Both the position numbers and the translations under genes were made by a program. This document shows, piece after piece, positions 7,631 to 17,123 of a stretch of DNA of 56,308 nucleotides. How positions within the stretch are numbered: the stretch's first letter is position 1; each line of letters begins with the position of its first letter. The DNA is from Limisphaerales bacterium (GTDB lineage: Bacteria > Verrucomicrobiota > Verrucomicrobiia > Limisphaerales > UBA11358), in the NCBI GenBank assembly GCA_025362675.1, contig JANYFN010000112.1, positions 1 to 56,308 of the forward strand, read 5' to 3'. The notes under the pieces are model-generated. The model was given only the letters and a program-made list of their open reading frames with translations, did not search any database and was not told the DNA's origin.

Positions 7631-9451
7631 ATGCCTGGAATCGCTGGAATCATCTCCCGTCTGCCTGCCGCCAATTGCCTCCGCACCGTGCAAACGATGA
7701 CGGCGGCGATGCAACATGAAACTTTCCACACCATGGGAAATTTTTCGGTGGCGGAGCTTGGCGTTTATGGCGGCTGGGTCGCGCATGAAAACTCCTTTGC
7801 CGCCGCGCAAGTTTTTGAAAATGAGACGCGTGACGTCGCGCTGATTTTTTGCGGCGAGGTTTTTACCGAGCCCGCAGTGAAGGCGCAACTGCGGCGGGAC
7901 GGTCACCAATTTCCCGAAACTGGCGGCGCGTGGCTGGTGCATCTTTACGAAGCTCGGGGTGATAAATTTTTCGAGGAACTCAACGGGCTGTTTAGCGGAC
8001 TGCTGATTGACCGGCGTCAGAAAAAAGTTTTTCTGTTCAATGACCGCTTCGGGCTGGAGCGGATTTATTGGCACGAAACTGCGGATACATTTTATTTTGC
8101 GACCGAGGCCAAGGCCCTGCTACGGGTATTGCCGGAACTGCGAGAGTTTGATGCCGACGGCGTGGCGCATTTTTTCGGGGTGGGATGCACGATGGGCTGG
8201 CGCAGTTTATTTCGCGGTATTCAGTTGTTGCCGGGCGGATCGCTCTGGAAATTTGAGGGCACGGGGTGTCGCAAGGAAAAATATTTTTCACCTTTGAGCT
8301 GGGAAAACCAGCCGACGCTTAAGCCGGAGGAATATGAGGAACAGTTCGCGGCTACTTTCAAAAAAATCTTGCCGGGATATTTTGCCGCCCCCGTCCCCAT
8401 GGGCGTGGCATTAACTGGCGGGTTTGATACGCGGATGATGCTCGCATGTCGGCCGGAGCTAGCGGTCAAACCGGTTTGCTACACATTTGCTGGGGTAGAT
8501 CACCGAACAGTGGACGATAAAATCGCCGCGCGGGTAGCGGCCGCCTGCGGTTTGGATCACCAATTATTGCCTTTGGGGAATGATTTCTTCACTGACTTCG
8601 CCGAGCACGTCGATCGCACGGTGTTCATTTCGGACGGCACTTTTGGCGTGACGGGCGCACACGAAATTTATTTTCACCGCGCTGCCCGGCAGCTTTCGCC
8701 GCTGCGCCTGACGGGTAATTATGGCAGCGAGGTTTTTCGCGGCGTTTCCACGTTCAAGCCGCTGGGGCTGGCACCGCAATTGTTCGCGCCGGGATTTGGG
8801 CAGTCGGTGGAGGTTGCCGCTGGACAACTCGCCATTCATCGCACCCATCCGCACACCTTTGCGTTGTTTAGGGAAATTCCATGGAACCTTTTTGGCAGCG
8901 TCGCAGCAGGGCGTTCGCAGGTTACCTTCCGAACGCCGTATCTTGATAATGCGCTCGTGAAGCTCGCCTATCAATCACCGGTCCACCTCCGGAGATCGTC
9001 GCTACCGGCATCGCGACTGGTGAATGCGAATAGCAAAATTTTAGGCCAGATTCCTACGGATCGTGGATTTAGTGGCAACAACTCCGGTCCACTTTTTTGG
9101 TGCCGTCGCGTGTTTGCGGAAGGGACTTTCAAGCTGGATTATTACAGCAATGAAGGACTGCCGCGAAAGCTTTCTCAGCTGAATCCGTTGTTTGGTTACG
9201 CAACCAAAAAGCTCGGGCTCGCGGGCATGCACAAGTATCTTCGCTATAGCAACTGGTTTCGGCGCGAATTGCGCGGATATGTCCGGGAGCGTCTCGCCGT
9301 ATCACAGGCGCGGCATGAACTCTTTTTCAATCCAAAACTGCTCGGTGAGATGGCCGACCGCCATGCCGGTGGCCGGGATAATTTTACGCCCGAGATCAAC
9401 GCCGTCCTGACGCTGGAAGCAATCGACCGGCTTTTGCTTAAGGCACCCTAA
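7631..9451 (+). CDS. Asparagine-synthase-like protein without the glutaminase cysteine
   Basis: The 606-residue protein aligns in layout with AsnB but starts MPGIAGI, so Cys2 is replaced by Pro and glutamine hydrolysis should be lost. The N-terminal domain is otherwise recognisable (FCGEVF, FNDRFGLERIYW). The synthetase PP-loop is altered to LTGGFDTRMML (about residues 259-269) instead of SGGLDS. Such variants occur in polysaccharide and natural-product clusters and may adenylate a carboxylate and use ammonia or another amine. It directly follows the acetyltransferase gene and lies 1.6 kb after the intact paralogue. Activity is unknown. Confidence 0.78.
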   Translation: MPGIAGIISRLPAANCLRTVQTMTAAMQHETFHTMGNFSVAELGVYGGWVAHENSFAAAQVFENETRDVALIFCGEVFTEPAVKAQLRRDGHQFPETGGAWLVHLYEARGDKFFEELNGLFSGLLIDRRQKKVFLFNDRFGLERIYWHETADTFYFATEAKALLRVLPELREFDADGVAHFFGVGCTMGWRSLFRGIQLLPGGSLWKFEGTGCRKEKYFSPLSWENQPTLKPEEYEEQFAATFKKILPGYFAAPVPMGVALTGGFDTRMMLACRPELAVKPVCYTFAGVDHRTVDDKIAARVAAACGLDHQLLPLGNDFFTDFAEHVDRTVFISDGTFGVTGAHEIYFHRAARQLSPLRLTGNYGSEVFRGVSTFKPLGLAPQLFAPGFGQSVEVAAGQLAIHRTHPHTFALFREIPWNLFGSVAAGRSQVTFRTPYLDNALVKLAYQSPVHLRRSSLPASRLVNANSKILGQIPTDRGFSGNNSGPLFWCRRVFAEGTFKLDYYSNEGLPRKLSQLNPLFGYATKKLGLAGMHKYLRYSNWFRRELRGYVRERLAVSQARHELFFNPKLLGEMADRHAGGRDNFTPEINAVLTLEAIDRLLLKAP

Positions 9452-9455
9452 ACTC

Positions 9456-9476
9456 AAAAAGTTCGACCAACTTTTT
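9456..9476 (+). terminator. Weak hairpin ending in a T-run
   Basis: AAAAAGTT and AACTTTTT form an 8-bp stem with a 5-base loop, 4 bases after the stop of the asparagine-synthase-like gene. The stem is A/T-rich and therefore weak, so it may only attenuate read-through into the methyltransferase. Confidence 0.3.
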
Positions 9477-9488
9477 ATTACAAAATCA

Positions 9489-10226
9489 ATGGGCCATTCT
9501 TTAAAACAAACCTTGAAGAAATCTGGTTTTCTCGTGGAGTGCGGCCGCGCCTTCCGTGAAGCCAAGGTGGATATCCAGCGGCTGATCGGCGCGATCAAGC
9601 GCGGTCCGATCATCCGCAGCTATCTCCAGACTCATCCGTTGCGCAAACTCCAGATCGGCAGCAGCCAGACGCCGTTTCCCGATTGGCTGAACACGGATAT
9701 TTTTCCGGAACACCCGGACGTGATCTATCTGGACGCCACCCGGCCGTTGCCCTTGCCTGATGCGAGTTTTGACTACATCGCGTGTGAGCATATGATTGAG
9801 CACATTGACCATGCGAGTGCGCTTGGCATGTTGCGTGAATGTCATCGTGTGCTTAAACCCGGTGGGAAAATCCGGCTGACGACGCCCGACCTGCAAATCA
9901 TGGCGCGATTGTGTGATCCGAATCCAACGGCGGAACAATCAAATTATATTGATTGGATCATCTCGCGGAACATGCCAGAAGTGGATAAACACCGCGGGGT
10001 TTTTGTGATCAACAATGCGTTTCGCGCCTGGGGACATCAATTTTTATATGACGCGGCCACGTTGAAAACCACGCTCGCCCGCACCGGCTTCACCGATTTT
10101 CAAGATTGCAAACCCGGCGAAAGCAATGACCCACAACTACGCAACATCGAATCGCATGGCAAGGCTGTAGGCAACGAGGTAAACAACCGATATGAATCCA
10201 TGGTCGTCGAGGCGCGCAAACCGTGA
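9489..10226 (+). CDS. Class I SAM-dependent methyltransferase
   Basis: This 245-residue protein has a shortened SAM motif I (LQIGSSQTPFPDWLNTDI, near residues 55-72), then LPDASFDYIACEHMIEHID and the motif RECHRVLKPGGKIRLTTPDL. These features define a Methyltransf_11-like fold common in glycan clusters. The likely role is methylating a sugar or a glycan end; the acceptor is unknown. The gene is 37 bp after its neighbour and no strong ribosome-binding site is visible. Confidence 0.82.
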   Translation: MGHSLKQTLKKSGFLVECGRAFREAKVDIQRLIGAIKRGPIIRSYLQTHPLRKLQIGSSQTPFPDWLNTDIFPEHPDVIYLDATRPLPLPDASFDYIACEHMIEHIDHASALGMLRECHRVLKPGGKIRLTTPDLQIMARLCDPNPTAEQSNYIDWIISRNMPEVDKHRGVFVINNAFRAWGHQFLYDAATLKTTLARTGFTDFQDCKPGESNDPQLRNIESHGKAVGNEVNNRYESMVVEARKP

Positions 10227-10247
10227 CGCCGACCTAACTATTTTTAA

Positions 10248-11126
10248 ATGAACCTGCTTATCATCAAACTTGGGGCGACCGGCGATGTCGTTCGCACCAC
10301 GCCGCTGCTGGAAATCCTCCACGGTGACGTGACGTGGATCACCGCTGCCAAAAACCTGCCGTTGTTGAAAAACCTGCGCCCGCGCTTGCATGCGCTGGCG
10401 TGGGAACAGCGCGATTCAGCGGCCACTAAAACCTACGATCTCGTCATCAATCTCGAAGATACTTTGGAATCCTGCCAGTTTGCGCAAACCTTGAAATGCG
10501 GCCAGTTTTTTGGGGCGTTTCTCGGCGCGGACGGTCAGATGACTTACAGCGATGATGCGCGTGGCTGGTTTGATATGAGCCTCATCAGCCGGTTCGGCAA
10601 AGCGCCGGCGGATAAGTTGAAACTCGCTAATCGGCGCACTTATCAGGATCTCATTTTTGACGGTTTGAAATTTAAATTTAAAGGCGAGAAATATGTTTTG
10701 CCCGCGCCGGCCAAAACAAATTTATACGGTGACGTGGCCATTTCGCCGAAAGCCGGTGCGGTGTGGCCGATGAAAAATTGGGCCTACTATGCCGATCTTA
10801 AATGCGAACTCGAAGCCCGAGGCTTGGTGGTAAACCTGCTGCCAGAACGCGCAACGCTGTTGGAACATCTTGGCGACGTGAAGAACCACCGCGTGCTCGT
10901 CAGCGGCGACAGTTTGCCCATGCACTTTGGCTTAGGCATCGGCACACGTTGCGTCTCGCTGTTCACCTGCACCGGGCCGTGGGAGATTTTCAACTACGGA
11001 ATTCAGACGCAAATCACGTCGCCGCTGCTCGCAGAATTTTTCTTCCAGCGCGGCATGGATGAGCGCGCTATCAAAGCGATTCCGCTCGAAGAAGTTTTGG
11101 CAGCCACGCTCGCGCAGTTGAAATGA
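10248..11126 (+). CDS. Glycosyltransferase family 9 (heptosyltransferase-like)
   Basis: The 292-residue protein begins with the GT9 signature MNLLIIKLGATGDVVRTTPLL and has the C-terminal donor-binding region (VLVSGDSLPMHFGLGIGTRCVSLFTCTGPWEI, near residues 215-245) typical of ADP-heptose transferases. It would act at the cytoplasmic membrane adding a sugar to a lipid-linked or LPS-type acceptor. The gene ends with a 4-base overlap with the next glycosyltransferase. Confidence 0.85.
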   Translation: MNLLIIKLGATGDVVRTTPLLEILHGDVTWITAAKNLPLLKNLRPRLHALAWEQRDSAATKTYDLVINLEDTLESCQFAQTLKCGQFFGAFLGADGQMTYSDDARGWFDMSLISRFGKAPADKLKLANRRTYQDLIFDGLKFKFKGEKYVLPAPAKTNLYGDVAISPKAGAVWPMKNWAYYADLKCELEARGLVVNLLPERATLLEHLGDVKNHRVLVSGDSLPMHFGLGIGTRCVSLFTCTGPWEIFNYGIQTQITSPLLAEFFFQRGMDERAIKAIPLEEVLAATLAQLK

Positions 11127-12307
11127 AGGAGTCGTCCGTCAGCATCCTGACCGCCGGCCGCGACAAGCCTTATGCGCTGGGCCTCGGGTCGTCGCTGATT
11201 GCCGCCGGCACGAAGTTTGACTTCATCGGCAGTAACGAAGTCGTGAGCGCGGAATTACTGAATCATCCGCAGGTCAATTTTCTAAATCTGCGGGGCGATC
11301 AGAGCGTGGCGGCCGGCGCATTCAAAAAAATGTGGCGGGTGTTGGTGTATTATTTCCGGCTGCTCACCTACACGGTCACCGCGCGGCCAAAAGTTTTTCA
11401 CATCTTGTGGAATAACAAATTTGAATGGTTCGACCGCACGGGGCTGATGGTTTTTTACAAGTTACTTGGCAAAAAAATCTGTTTCACCGCCCACAACGTG
11501 AATGTTAAATCGCGTGATGGCGGTGATTCCTGGCTGAATCGTGCGACGTTGAAATTTCAGTATCACCGTTGCGACCATGTGTTTTTACACACGGAGCGGA
11601 TGCGTCAGGAGCTCATCACGCAATTTGATTTTCCGGCCGCACGGACAAGTTTGATCCCGTTTGGCATCAACAGCACCACCCCCGATACGGATTTGACCGG
11701 TCCCGAAGCGCGGCAAAAACTTGGGCTGGCGCCGACGGATAAAGTGGCATTGTTTTTTGGAAATATCGCGCCCTACAAAGGCGTGGAATTTTTGTTGGAT
11801 GCCTTCGAGGCGATCGCGCCGGCGGATGAATCGTTACGGCTCATCATCGCGGGTCGGCCCAAAGGGGAGGAAGCGTATTGGGCTGGTTTGCTGGAAAAAA
11901 TTAAGCGAAGCGCCGCGCGCGCCCGAATAATTCTAAAAATTGAATACGTTCCGGACGCGGAGACGGAAATTTATTTCAAGGCGGCGGACGTGCTGGTTTT
12001 GCCCTACACGCATATTTTTCAGAGCGGAGTTTTGTTCCTCGGATATAACTTTGGAATGCCGATTGTGGCGACGGACGTCGGGCAGTTGCGCGATGATATC
12101 AGCGAGGGTGAGACGGGTTTTATTTGCGCGCCGAAAGACGCGTCCGCCTTGGCGGCGGCGTTGAAAAAGTTTTTTGCCAGCGATTTATTTTTGCAGTTAA
12201 AAACCCGGCGGCAAGACATTCGCCGGTTTGCGAATGATCGTTATTCTTGGAGCAAAGTTGCGGACATCACCACGGATGTTTACAATCATCTGCTTAAAGT
12301 TAAATGA
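11123..12307 (+). CDS. Glycosyltransferase family 4
   Basis: The 394-residue protein has the GT-B layout. The N-terminal acceptor domain includes FTAHNVNVKSRDGG. The C-terminal donor domain has LFFGNIAPYKGVEFLLDAF, an RLIIAGRPKGEE segment and the ADVLVLPYTHIFQSGVLFLG region with the catalytic Glu-x7-Glu region modified. It is coupled by 4-base overlaps to the GT9 gene before and the GT2 gene after, so these three enzymes probably work in series on one oligosaccharide. The sugar is unknown. Confidence 0.88.
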   Translation: MKESSVSILTAGRDKPYALGLGSSLIAAGTKFDFIGSNEVVSAELLNHPQVNFLNLRGDQSVAAGAFKKMWRVLVYYFRLLTYTVTARPKVFHILWNNKFEWFDRTGLMVFYKLLGKKICFTAHNVNVKSRDGGDSWLNRATLKFQYHRCDHVFLHTERMRQELITQFDFPAARTSLIPFGINSTTPDTDLTGPEARQKLGLAPTDKVALFFGNIAPYKGVEFLLDAFEAIAPADESLRLIIAGRPKGEEAYWAGLLEKIKRSAARARIILKIEYVPDAETEIYFKAADVLVLPYTHIFQSGVLFLGYNFGMPIVATDVGQLRDDISEGETGFICAPKDASALAAALKKFFASDLFLQLKTRRQDIRRFANDRYSWSKVADITTDVYNHLLKVK

Positions 12308-13323
12308 AACCATTGGTTTCCATTTTAATACCCGCTTACAACGCCGGGCCGCTACTAGCTGACACCATAAAATCTGCTTTGGGACAAACATGGTCGCGCA
12401 AAGAGATCATCATCGTGGATGACGGCTCGAAAGATAACACGCTGACGGTGGCTAAACAATTTGAGTCGGCGGACGTAAAAGTTGTTACGCAAGCGAATCA
12501 AGGCGCGGCGGCGACGCGGAATCGGGCGTTTTCATTGGCGCAAGGGGATTACATCCAATGGCTTGATGCGGATGATTTATTGTCCTCGAACAAAGTCGCA
12601 TTGCAGATGGCGGCGGCGGAAGCGGCGGCAGATCCGCGCGTGCTCTTGTCATCGGGTTGGGCGTATTTTATTTTCCGCCCTCACACGGCAAAATTTGTGC
12701 CGACGCTGCTTTGGGAAAATTTACCGCCGCTGGAATGGCTGCTGCGTAAATGGGAAAACAACCTTCATATGCAGACCGGAACTTGGCTGACCAGCCGCGA
12801 ACTAACGGTTGCGGCTGGACGGTGGAACCCGAAGCTTTTGAGTGATGATGATGGCGACTATTTCTCCCGCGTCGTGCGGGCCAGCAAGGCGATTTGTTTT
12901 GTGCCGGGAGCAAAGGTTTATTACCGGATTTCAGGTGATAGCCGTTTGAGCTATATCGGGCGTTCCGATAAAAAAATGGAAGCACAGCTTGACGGTATGG
13001 AATTGCAGATAGGTTACCTGCGCGCCCTGGCGGATGACGCTCGCGTGCGCGCGGCCTGTGTCAACTATCTGCAAACCTGGTTGCCTAGTTTTTTTCCGGA
13101 GCGGATGGACTTGGTGGAGCGGGCGAAACGTTTGGCTTCCGAGCTGGGCGGTGAGTTACACGAGCCAGATATTAGTTGGAAATATATCTGGATTCAAAAA
13201 ACGCTGGGTTGGGGAGCCGCTGACCGGGTGCAGCTTCGGTATAATGAAATTAAACATTCCGTGTTGCGTTCGTGGGATCGATTCATTTTCCGATTCGAAG
13301 GTCACAAAGGTTTTGATTTGTAA
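12304..13323 (+). CDS. Glycosyltransferase family 2
   Basis: The 339-residue protein has the classical GT2 start (VSILIPAYNAGPLLADTIKS, then IIIVDDGSKDNTL) and the Asp-Ala-Asp-Asp motif in YIQWLDADDLL near residue 95. DGDYFSRVV may supply the catalytic base. No membrane segment is evident. It overlaps the GT4 gene by 4 bases and is followed 6 bp later by the ABC exporter permease, so glycan synthesis and export are likely co-expressed. Confidence 0.9.
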   Translation: MKPLVSILIPAYNAGPLLADTIKSALGQTWSRKEIIIVDDGSKDNTLTVAKQFESADVKVVTQANQGAAATRNRAFSLAQGDYIQWLDADDLLSSNKVALQMAAAEAAADPRVLLSSGWAYFIFRPHTAKFVPTLLWENLPPLEWLLRKWENNLHMQTGTWLTSRELTVAAGRWNPKLLSDDDGDYFSRVVRASKAICFVPGAKVYYRISGDSRLSYIGRSDKKMEAQLDGMELQIGYLRALADDARVRAACVNYLQTWLPSFFPERMDLVERAKRLASELGGELHEPDISWKYIWIQKTLGWGAADRVQLRYNEIKHSVLRSWDRFIFRFEGHKGFDL

Positions 13324-13329
13324 ATTTAT

Positions 13330-14163
13330 ATGTCACACAAACTGGTTCTCGAAGCGGGACGCACAGAACGCCAATACTGGCGTGACCTATGGCGTTACCG
13401 CGAGTTGTTTTATTTTCTGGCGTGGCGCGACTTCATGGTGCGCTACAAACAGACGTTGGTCGGCGTCGCGTGGTCGCTGGTCCGGCCCGTGTTGACCATG
13501 GCGGTGCTGACCGTCGTGGTGAAGCTGGGCAAGTTACCAACGGGCACGGTGCCTGGCCCGTTATTCGTGTTCGCGGCGATGTTGCCTTGGCAGTTTTTTT
13601 CCACCGCCATGTCCGAAAGCGGAACGAGTCTGCTGAACAACTCTAATCTGCTCACCAAAGTTTATTTCCCACGCTTGGTGATGCCGGTGAGCGCGGTGAT
13701 CGTCAGCTTAGTGGACTTCTTCATCAGCGGTGTTTTTTTGGCGGTGTTGATGGCTATCTTTAGATTTGTGCCACCGGTGCAAGTCTTCTTTTTGCCACTG
13801 ATTATCTTGATGGTTTTTGCAGCGGCAGTCGGCACAGGACTTTGGCTTGCGGCCTTGATGGTCAAATACCGTGACGTGCGATTCATCGTGCAGTTTCTGG
13901 TGCAATTCGGCCTGTATGCCTCGCCGGTGATTTTAAAAACCAGCATGGTGCCCGAGCAGTGGCACGGATTGCCGTTGCGACTATTATATTTTATCAATCC
14001 GGTTGTGGGCATCATTGACGGCTTTCGCTGGTGTCTGCTGGGCGGCGATAATTTGATTTACTGGCCGGGTTTTCTTGTATCCACCGTGGTAGTCTTGACG
14101 GTATTAGTTTCTGGCCTGTGGTATTTTCGGAGCATGGAAAGAACCTTTGCCGATAACATTTAA
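13330..14163 (+). CDS. wzm: ABC-2 polysaccharide export permease
   Basis: The 277-residue protein has about six membrane segments and the TagG/KpsM-type N-terminus (WRDFMVRYKQTLVGVAWSLVRPV), followed by GPLFVFAAMLPWQFFSTAMSESG. Near the end is the family segment LLYFINPVVGIIDGFRWCLLGG. It forms the channel moving lipid-linked glycan across the inner membrane, powered by the ATPase encoded next, with 18 bp between the genes. The symbol follows the O-antigen exporter family; the cargo is not known. Confidence 0.9.
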   Translation: MSHKLVLEAGRTERQYWRDLWRYRELFYFLAWRDFMVRYKQTLVGVAWSLVRPVLTMAVLTVVVKLGKLPTGTVPGPLFVFAAMLPWQFFSTAMSESGTSLLNNSNLLTKVYFPRLVMPVSAVIVSLVDFFISGVFLAVLMAIFRFVPPVQVFFLPLIILMVFAAAVGTGLWLAALMVKYRDVRFIVQFLVQFGLYASPVILKTSMVPEQWHGLPLRLLYFINPVVGIIDGFRWCLLGGDNLIYWPGFLVSTVVVLTVLVSGLWYFRSMERTFADNI

Positions 14164-14181
14164 TAATTTAAGGAAAATATC

Positions 14182-15432
14182 GTGAGCGAAAATATCATCA
14201 ACGTATCGAATCTGGCAAAATGTTATCCTTTGGTGCACCAGGAAAAATGGGTGGCTGGTCTGCGACACAGTTTGGAAAACACGCTGCGTAATCCCGCGAG
14301 TTGGTTTCGCGGCGCACCCAAACACGAGGAATTATTTTGGGCGCTGAAAGACGTTTCTTTTTCCGTCAAGATGGGCGAGGTCATCGGCGTCATCGGGCGC
14401 AATGGTGCGGGCAAATCCACCTTGCTTAAAATCTTGAGCCGCATCACCGAGCCGACCAAAGGTCGCGTAGAATTGAATGGCCGCGTTTCCAGCCTACTTG
14501 AAGTTGGCTCCGGCTTTCATGGCGATTTGAGCGGACGGGAAAATATTTTTCTGAACGGCGCTATCCTGGGGATGACCAAGGCGGAAATTGAGAAGAAATT
14601 TGATGAGATCGTGGCGTTCTCGGAATGCGAAAAATTTCTAGATACGCCCGTCAAACGCTATTCCAGCGGTATGGGCATGCGACTGGCATTCTCAGTGGCC
14701 GCCCACCTCGAACCCGAAATTTTGATTGTGGATGAAGTGCTCGCCGTGGGCGATGCGGCCTTCCAGAAAAAGTGTCTCGGCAAGATGCAAGAGGTGTCGA
14801 ACACCAAAGGGCGCACCGTCTTATTCGTCAGTCACAACATGGCGGCCGTGCAGCAACTCACCACGCGATCCATCGTGATGGACAAGGGCATGGTGAAATT
14901 TTTTGGCTCGACGGATGAAGCGGTGGAAATTTATTCCAGCACAGCCGGAGCGGAGGCAGCCACCTTTTTTGATGTGGACAAAACTCCGCGTAAACTTAAA
15001 TTTTCTGGGGCGGTGCGTTTTGTGCATTTTCGTTTTGACCGGGTGGCGCCTTATTTTGAGGCCGGTGAAGATTTTTCGTTCTGCGCTAAAGTGCGAGCCT
15101 CGGAGGATGTGCCGCAGTTCCGGGTGAGCCTCACGATTTCGACGGAGGAAGGCACGGCGGTCGGCGCGTGTTTTGGTCCAGAGCGACCCGGTTTGCGGCG
15201 CGGCGAGGAGACCGAAGTAAAAATCACTCTAAAAAATCCCCGGCTTGCTCCCGGGCGTTACAGTTGCACTGTGGCGGTCGGGCGCGGTAGCCACCGCACC
15301 ACCCAGACGGATTTTGACGTCGTGCCGGACACCTTGACGTTTGAAGTTCTGCCCGAAGAAGGTGAGGCGGGCACCGTGGCCGCGTGGCACCGCCACTGGG
15401 GTTCCGTGGCGTTTCCAGATTTAGCCTATTAA
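14182..15432 (+). CDS. wzt: Polysaccharide export ABC transporter ATPase with Wzt-type C-terminal domain
   Basis: A GTG start preceded by an AAGGAAA ribosome-binding site gives 416 residues. The ATPase domain has Walker A GRNGAGKST, signature YSSGMGMRLAFS and Walker B ILIVDEVLAVGD. Residues from about 265 form an extra beta-rich C-terminal domain resembling the Wzt domain that recognises the modified non-reducing end of finished O-antigen chains. This implies the exported glycan has a chain-end signal; one of the nearby methyltransferases could provide it, by analogy with WbdD-type termination. That pairing is inference. Confidence 0.9.
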   Translation: MSENIINVSNLAKCYPLVHQEKWVAGLRHSLENTLRNPASWFRGAPKHEELFWALKDVSFSVKMGEVIGVIGRNGAGKSTLLKILSRITEPTKGRVELNGRVSSLLEVGSGFHGDLSGRENIFLNGAILGMTKAEIEKKFDEIVAFSECEKFLDTPVKRYSSGMGMRLAFSVAAHLEPEILIVDEVLAVGDAAFQKKCLGKMQEVSNTKGRTVLFVSHNMAAVQQLTTRSIVMDKGMVKFFGSTDEAVEIYSSTAGAEAATFFDVDKTPRKLKFSGAVRFVHFRFDRVAPYFEAGEDFSFCAKVRASEDVPQFRVSLTISTEEGTAVGACFGPERPGLRRGEETEVKITLKNPRLAPGRYSCTVAVGRGSHRTTQTDFDVVPDTLTFEVLPEEGEAGTVAAWHRHWGSVAFPDLAY

Positions 15433-15438
15433 CATTTA

Positions 15439-16134
15439 ATGGCCGAAGAATTAAAAAAAGACTACGCCGACAAGCGTGAAGATTATTTCGAGTTGCCCCG
15501 ACCCGAGATGTTCCAGCTTTTTCCCGTTGGGGCGAAGCGCGTTTTAGACGTCGGCTGCGGAGCCGGAACTTTTGGGGCCAACCTTAAAAAAACTTTTCAA
15601 TGTGAAGTGTGGGGCGTGGAGCCGGATTTGAAATCATTTGAAAAATCCGTGCCGCAACTGGATCGGGCGTTTCATGGTTTTTTTGACGATCGGACCGGAC
15701 TGCCAGAAAAATACTTCGACTGTATTTTTTTCAACGATGTTTTGGAACACATGATTGATCCGGCGGCAGCCCTGCAGCTAGCTAAAAAACTGCTGGCTCC
15801 GGGCGGCAAAATTATCGCATCCATTCCCAACATCGCGCACTTTCCGACCATCTGGCATTTGGTGTTTGGTGGCGAATGGCGTTATGCCGAACGCGGTATC
15901 CTGGATCGCACGCACCTGCGCTTTTTCACCCGCAGCAGCATTGAGGAATTATTTACCAGCAATGGGTTTCGCCTGACCCGGCTAGAAGGCATCAATGAAT
16001 TTTACGGCACCGGCACGCATGACAATGACGGGCACATCTGGAAATTTTATAAACTGTTTGCGTTGCTGCCGAACCGCCACGTCAAGGAAATGCGCTTCCT
16101 GCAATTCTCCGTGATTGCGGAGGCGAATTTATGA
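15439..16134 (+). CDS. Class I SAM-dependent methyltransferase
   Basis: The 231-residue protein carries SAM motif I (RVLDVGCGAGTFGANL, near residue 32), FDCIFFNDVLEHM, and LLAPGGKIIASIPN with an RTHLRFFTRSSIEELF tail. This layout is usual in polysaccharide clusters. It follows the exporter ATPase by 6 bp and overlaps the next glycosyltransferase by 4 bases. It is a candidate for capping methylation of the glycan recognised by the Wzt C-terminal domain, though it could methylate an internal sugar. Confidence 0.86.
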   Translation: MAEELKKDYADKREDYFELPRPEMFQLFPVGAKRVLDVGCGAGTFGANLKKTFQCEVWGVEPDLKSFEKSVPQLDRAFHGFFDDRTGLPEKYFDCIFFNDVLEHMIDPAAALQLAKKLLAPGGKIIASIPNIAHFPTIWHLVFGGEWRYAERGILDRTHLRFFTRSSIEELFTSNGFRLTRLEGINEFYGTGTHDNDGHIWKFYKLFALLPNRHVKEMRFLQFSVIAEANL

Positions 16135-17120
16135 CGACTGCCAGCCCGCCATTGCTCGCGATTGTCATCCCAGCTTACAAGACAAAATACCTCCGGGCGG
16201 CTCTGCAATCCATCGCCAACCAGACCGACCGGCGCTTCCAATTATATGTCGGTGATGATGCCAGTCCGGAGCCGGTGGAAACGCTAGTGCGCGAATTTTC
16301 CGGAAAAATTTCCATCCGATACGAGCGCTTCAATGAAAACCTTGGAAAAAAATCACTGGTGGCTCATTGGACACGTTGTCTGAAATTAACGGTGGAGCCG
16401 TGGCTCTGGATTTTTTCGGACGATGACTTTTTAGAGCCGGATTGTGTAGCCGCTTTTTACGCTGAATTGGCCAAGACCAACGGGCAGCATGACGCCTATC
16501 GTTTCAACGCCATCGTGGAACAAACGGCCAGTCGTTTTCCGGGCGGCGGCATCCTGGAGAAGCCGTCGCACCCACCGCTACAAAGCGGCAAAGATTTTTT
16601 GTGTGGCCAGTTATGCGGTCCGCACAATAGCTATATGCAGGAGGTCATTTTTTCCCGGGCGGCCTGGCAACGCGTGGGCATCCCCGATTTTCCACTGGCT
16701 TGGTTTGCTGATGACGCGTTCATCGCCAGTTTGGGCGAGCCGCGCCCGTTATGTGCCATCGCCGCTCCGCGCATTCATTGGCGCTGGAGTGATGAAAATA
16801 TCACCGGCAGCAATTCTCGCTCACTCCTGCGCATCAAGTTCCGCTCGGCCGCGCTGTTTGTGAAATGGGCCATTCAATTTTTGACGACGCACAAGATGGA
16901 GCCTCGCGCGGCGGCGCAACTTACTGAAAAATGGTATTTCGCTTATGCCCGTCAAAATGAAAAGTTTTTGGATCGCAAGTTGATCCAAGATATCCAAGCT
17001 CTAGCGTGCCAATGCTGGGGGCGGACCTCGGGGGGTATTTTAGCCCGGTCAATGGCGTTCAACAGTCGGTTATTGGTGACTAAAATTGCTAGCCGAACTC
17101 GGCGGCGCCGAGCTAAATGA
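16131..17120 (+). CDS. Glycosyltransferase family 2
   Basis: This 329-residue protein shows the GT2 N-terminus (LLAIVIPAYKTKYLRAALQS, then FQLYVGDDASPEP) and a run of acidic residues at the DxD position (WIFSDDDFLEPDC, near residue 98). It is coupled to the preceding methyltransferase by overlapping ATGA. Its C-terminal 70 residues are strongly basic (TRRRRAK at the end), which may help membrane association. The acceptor is unknown. Confidence 0.87.
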   Translation: MTTASPPLLAIVIPAYKTKYLRAALQSIANQTDRRFQLYVGDDASPEPVETLVREFSGKISIRYERFNENLGKKSLVAHWTRCLKLTVEPWLWIFSDDDFLEPDCVAAFYAELAKTNGQHDAYRFNAIVEQTASRFPGGGILEKPSHPPLQSGKDFLCGQLCGPHNSYMQEVIFSRAAWQRVGIPDFPLAWFADDAFIASLGEPRPLCAIAAPRIHWRWSDENITGSNSRSLLRIKFRSAALFVKWAIQFLTTHKMEPRAAAQLTEKWYFAYARQNEKFLDRKLIQDIQALACQCWGRTSGGILARSMAFNSRLLVTKIASRTRRRRAK

Positions 17121-17123
17121 AAA

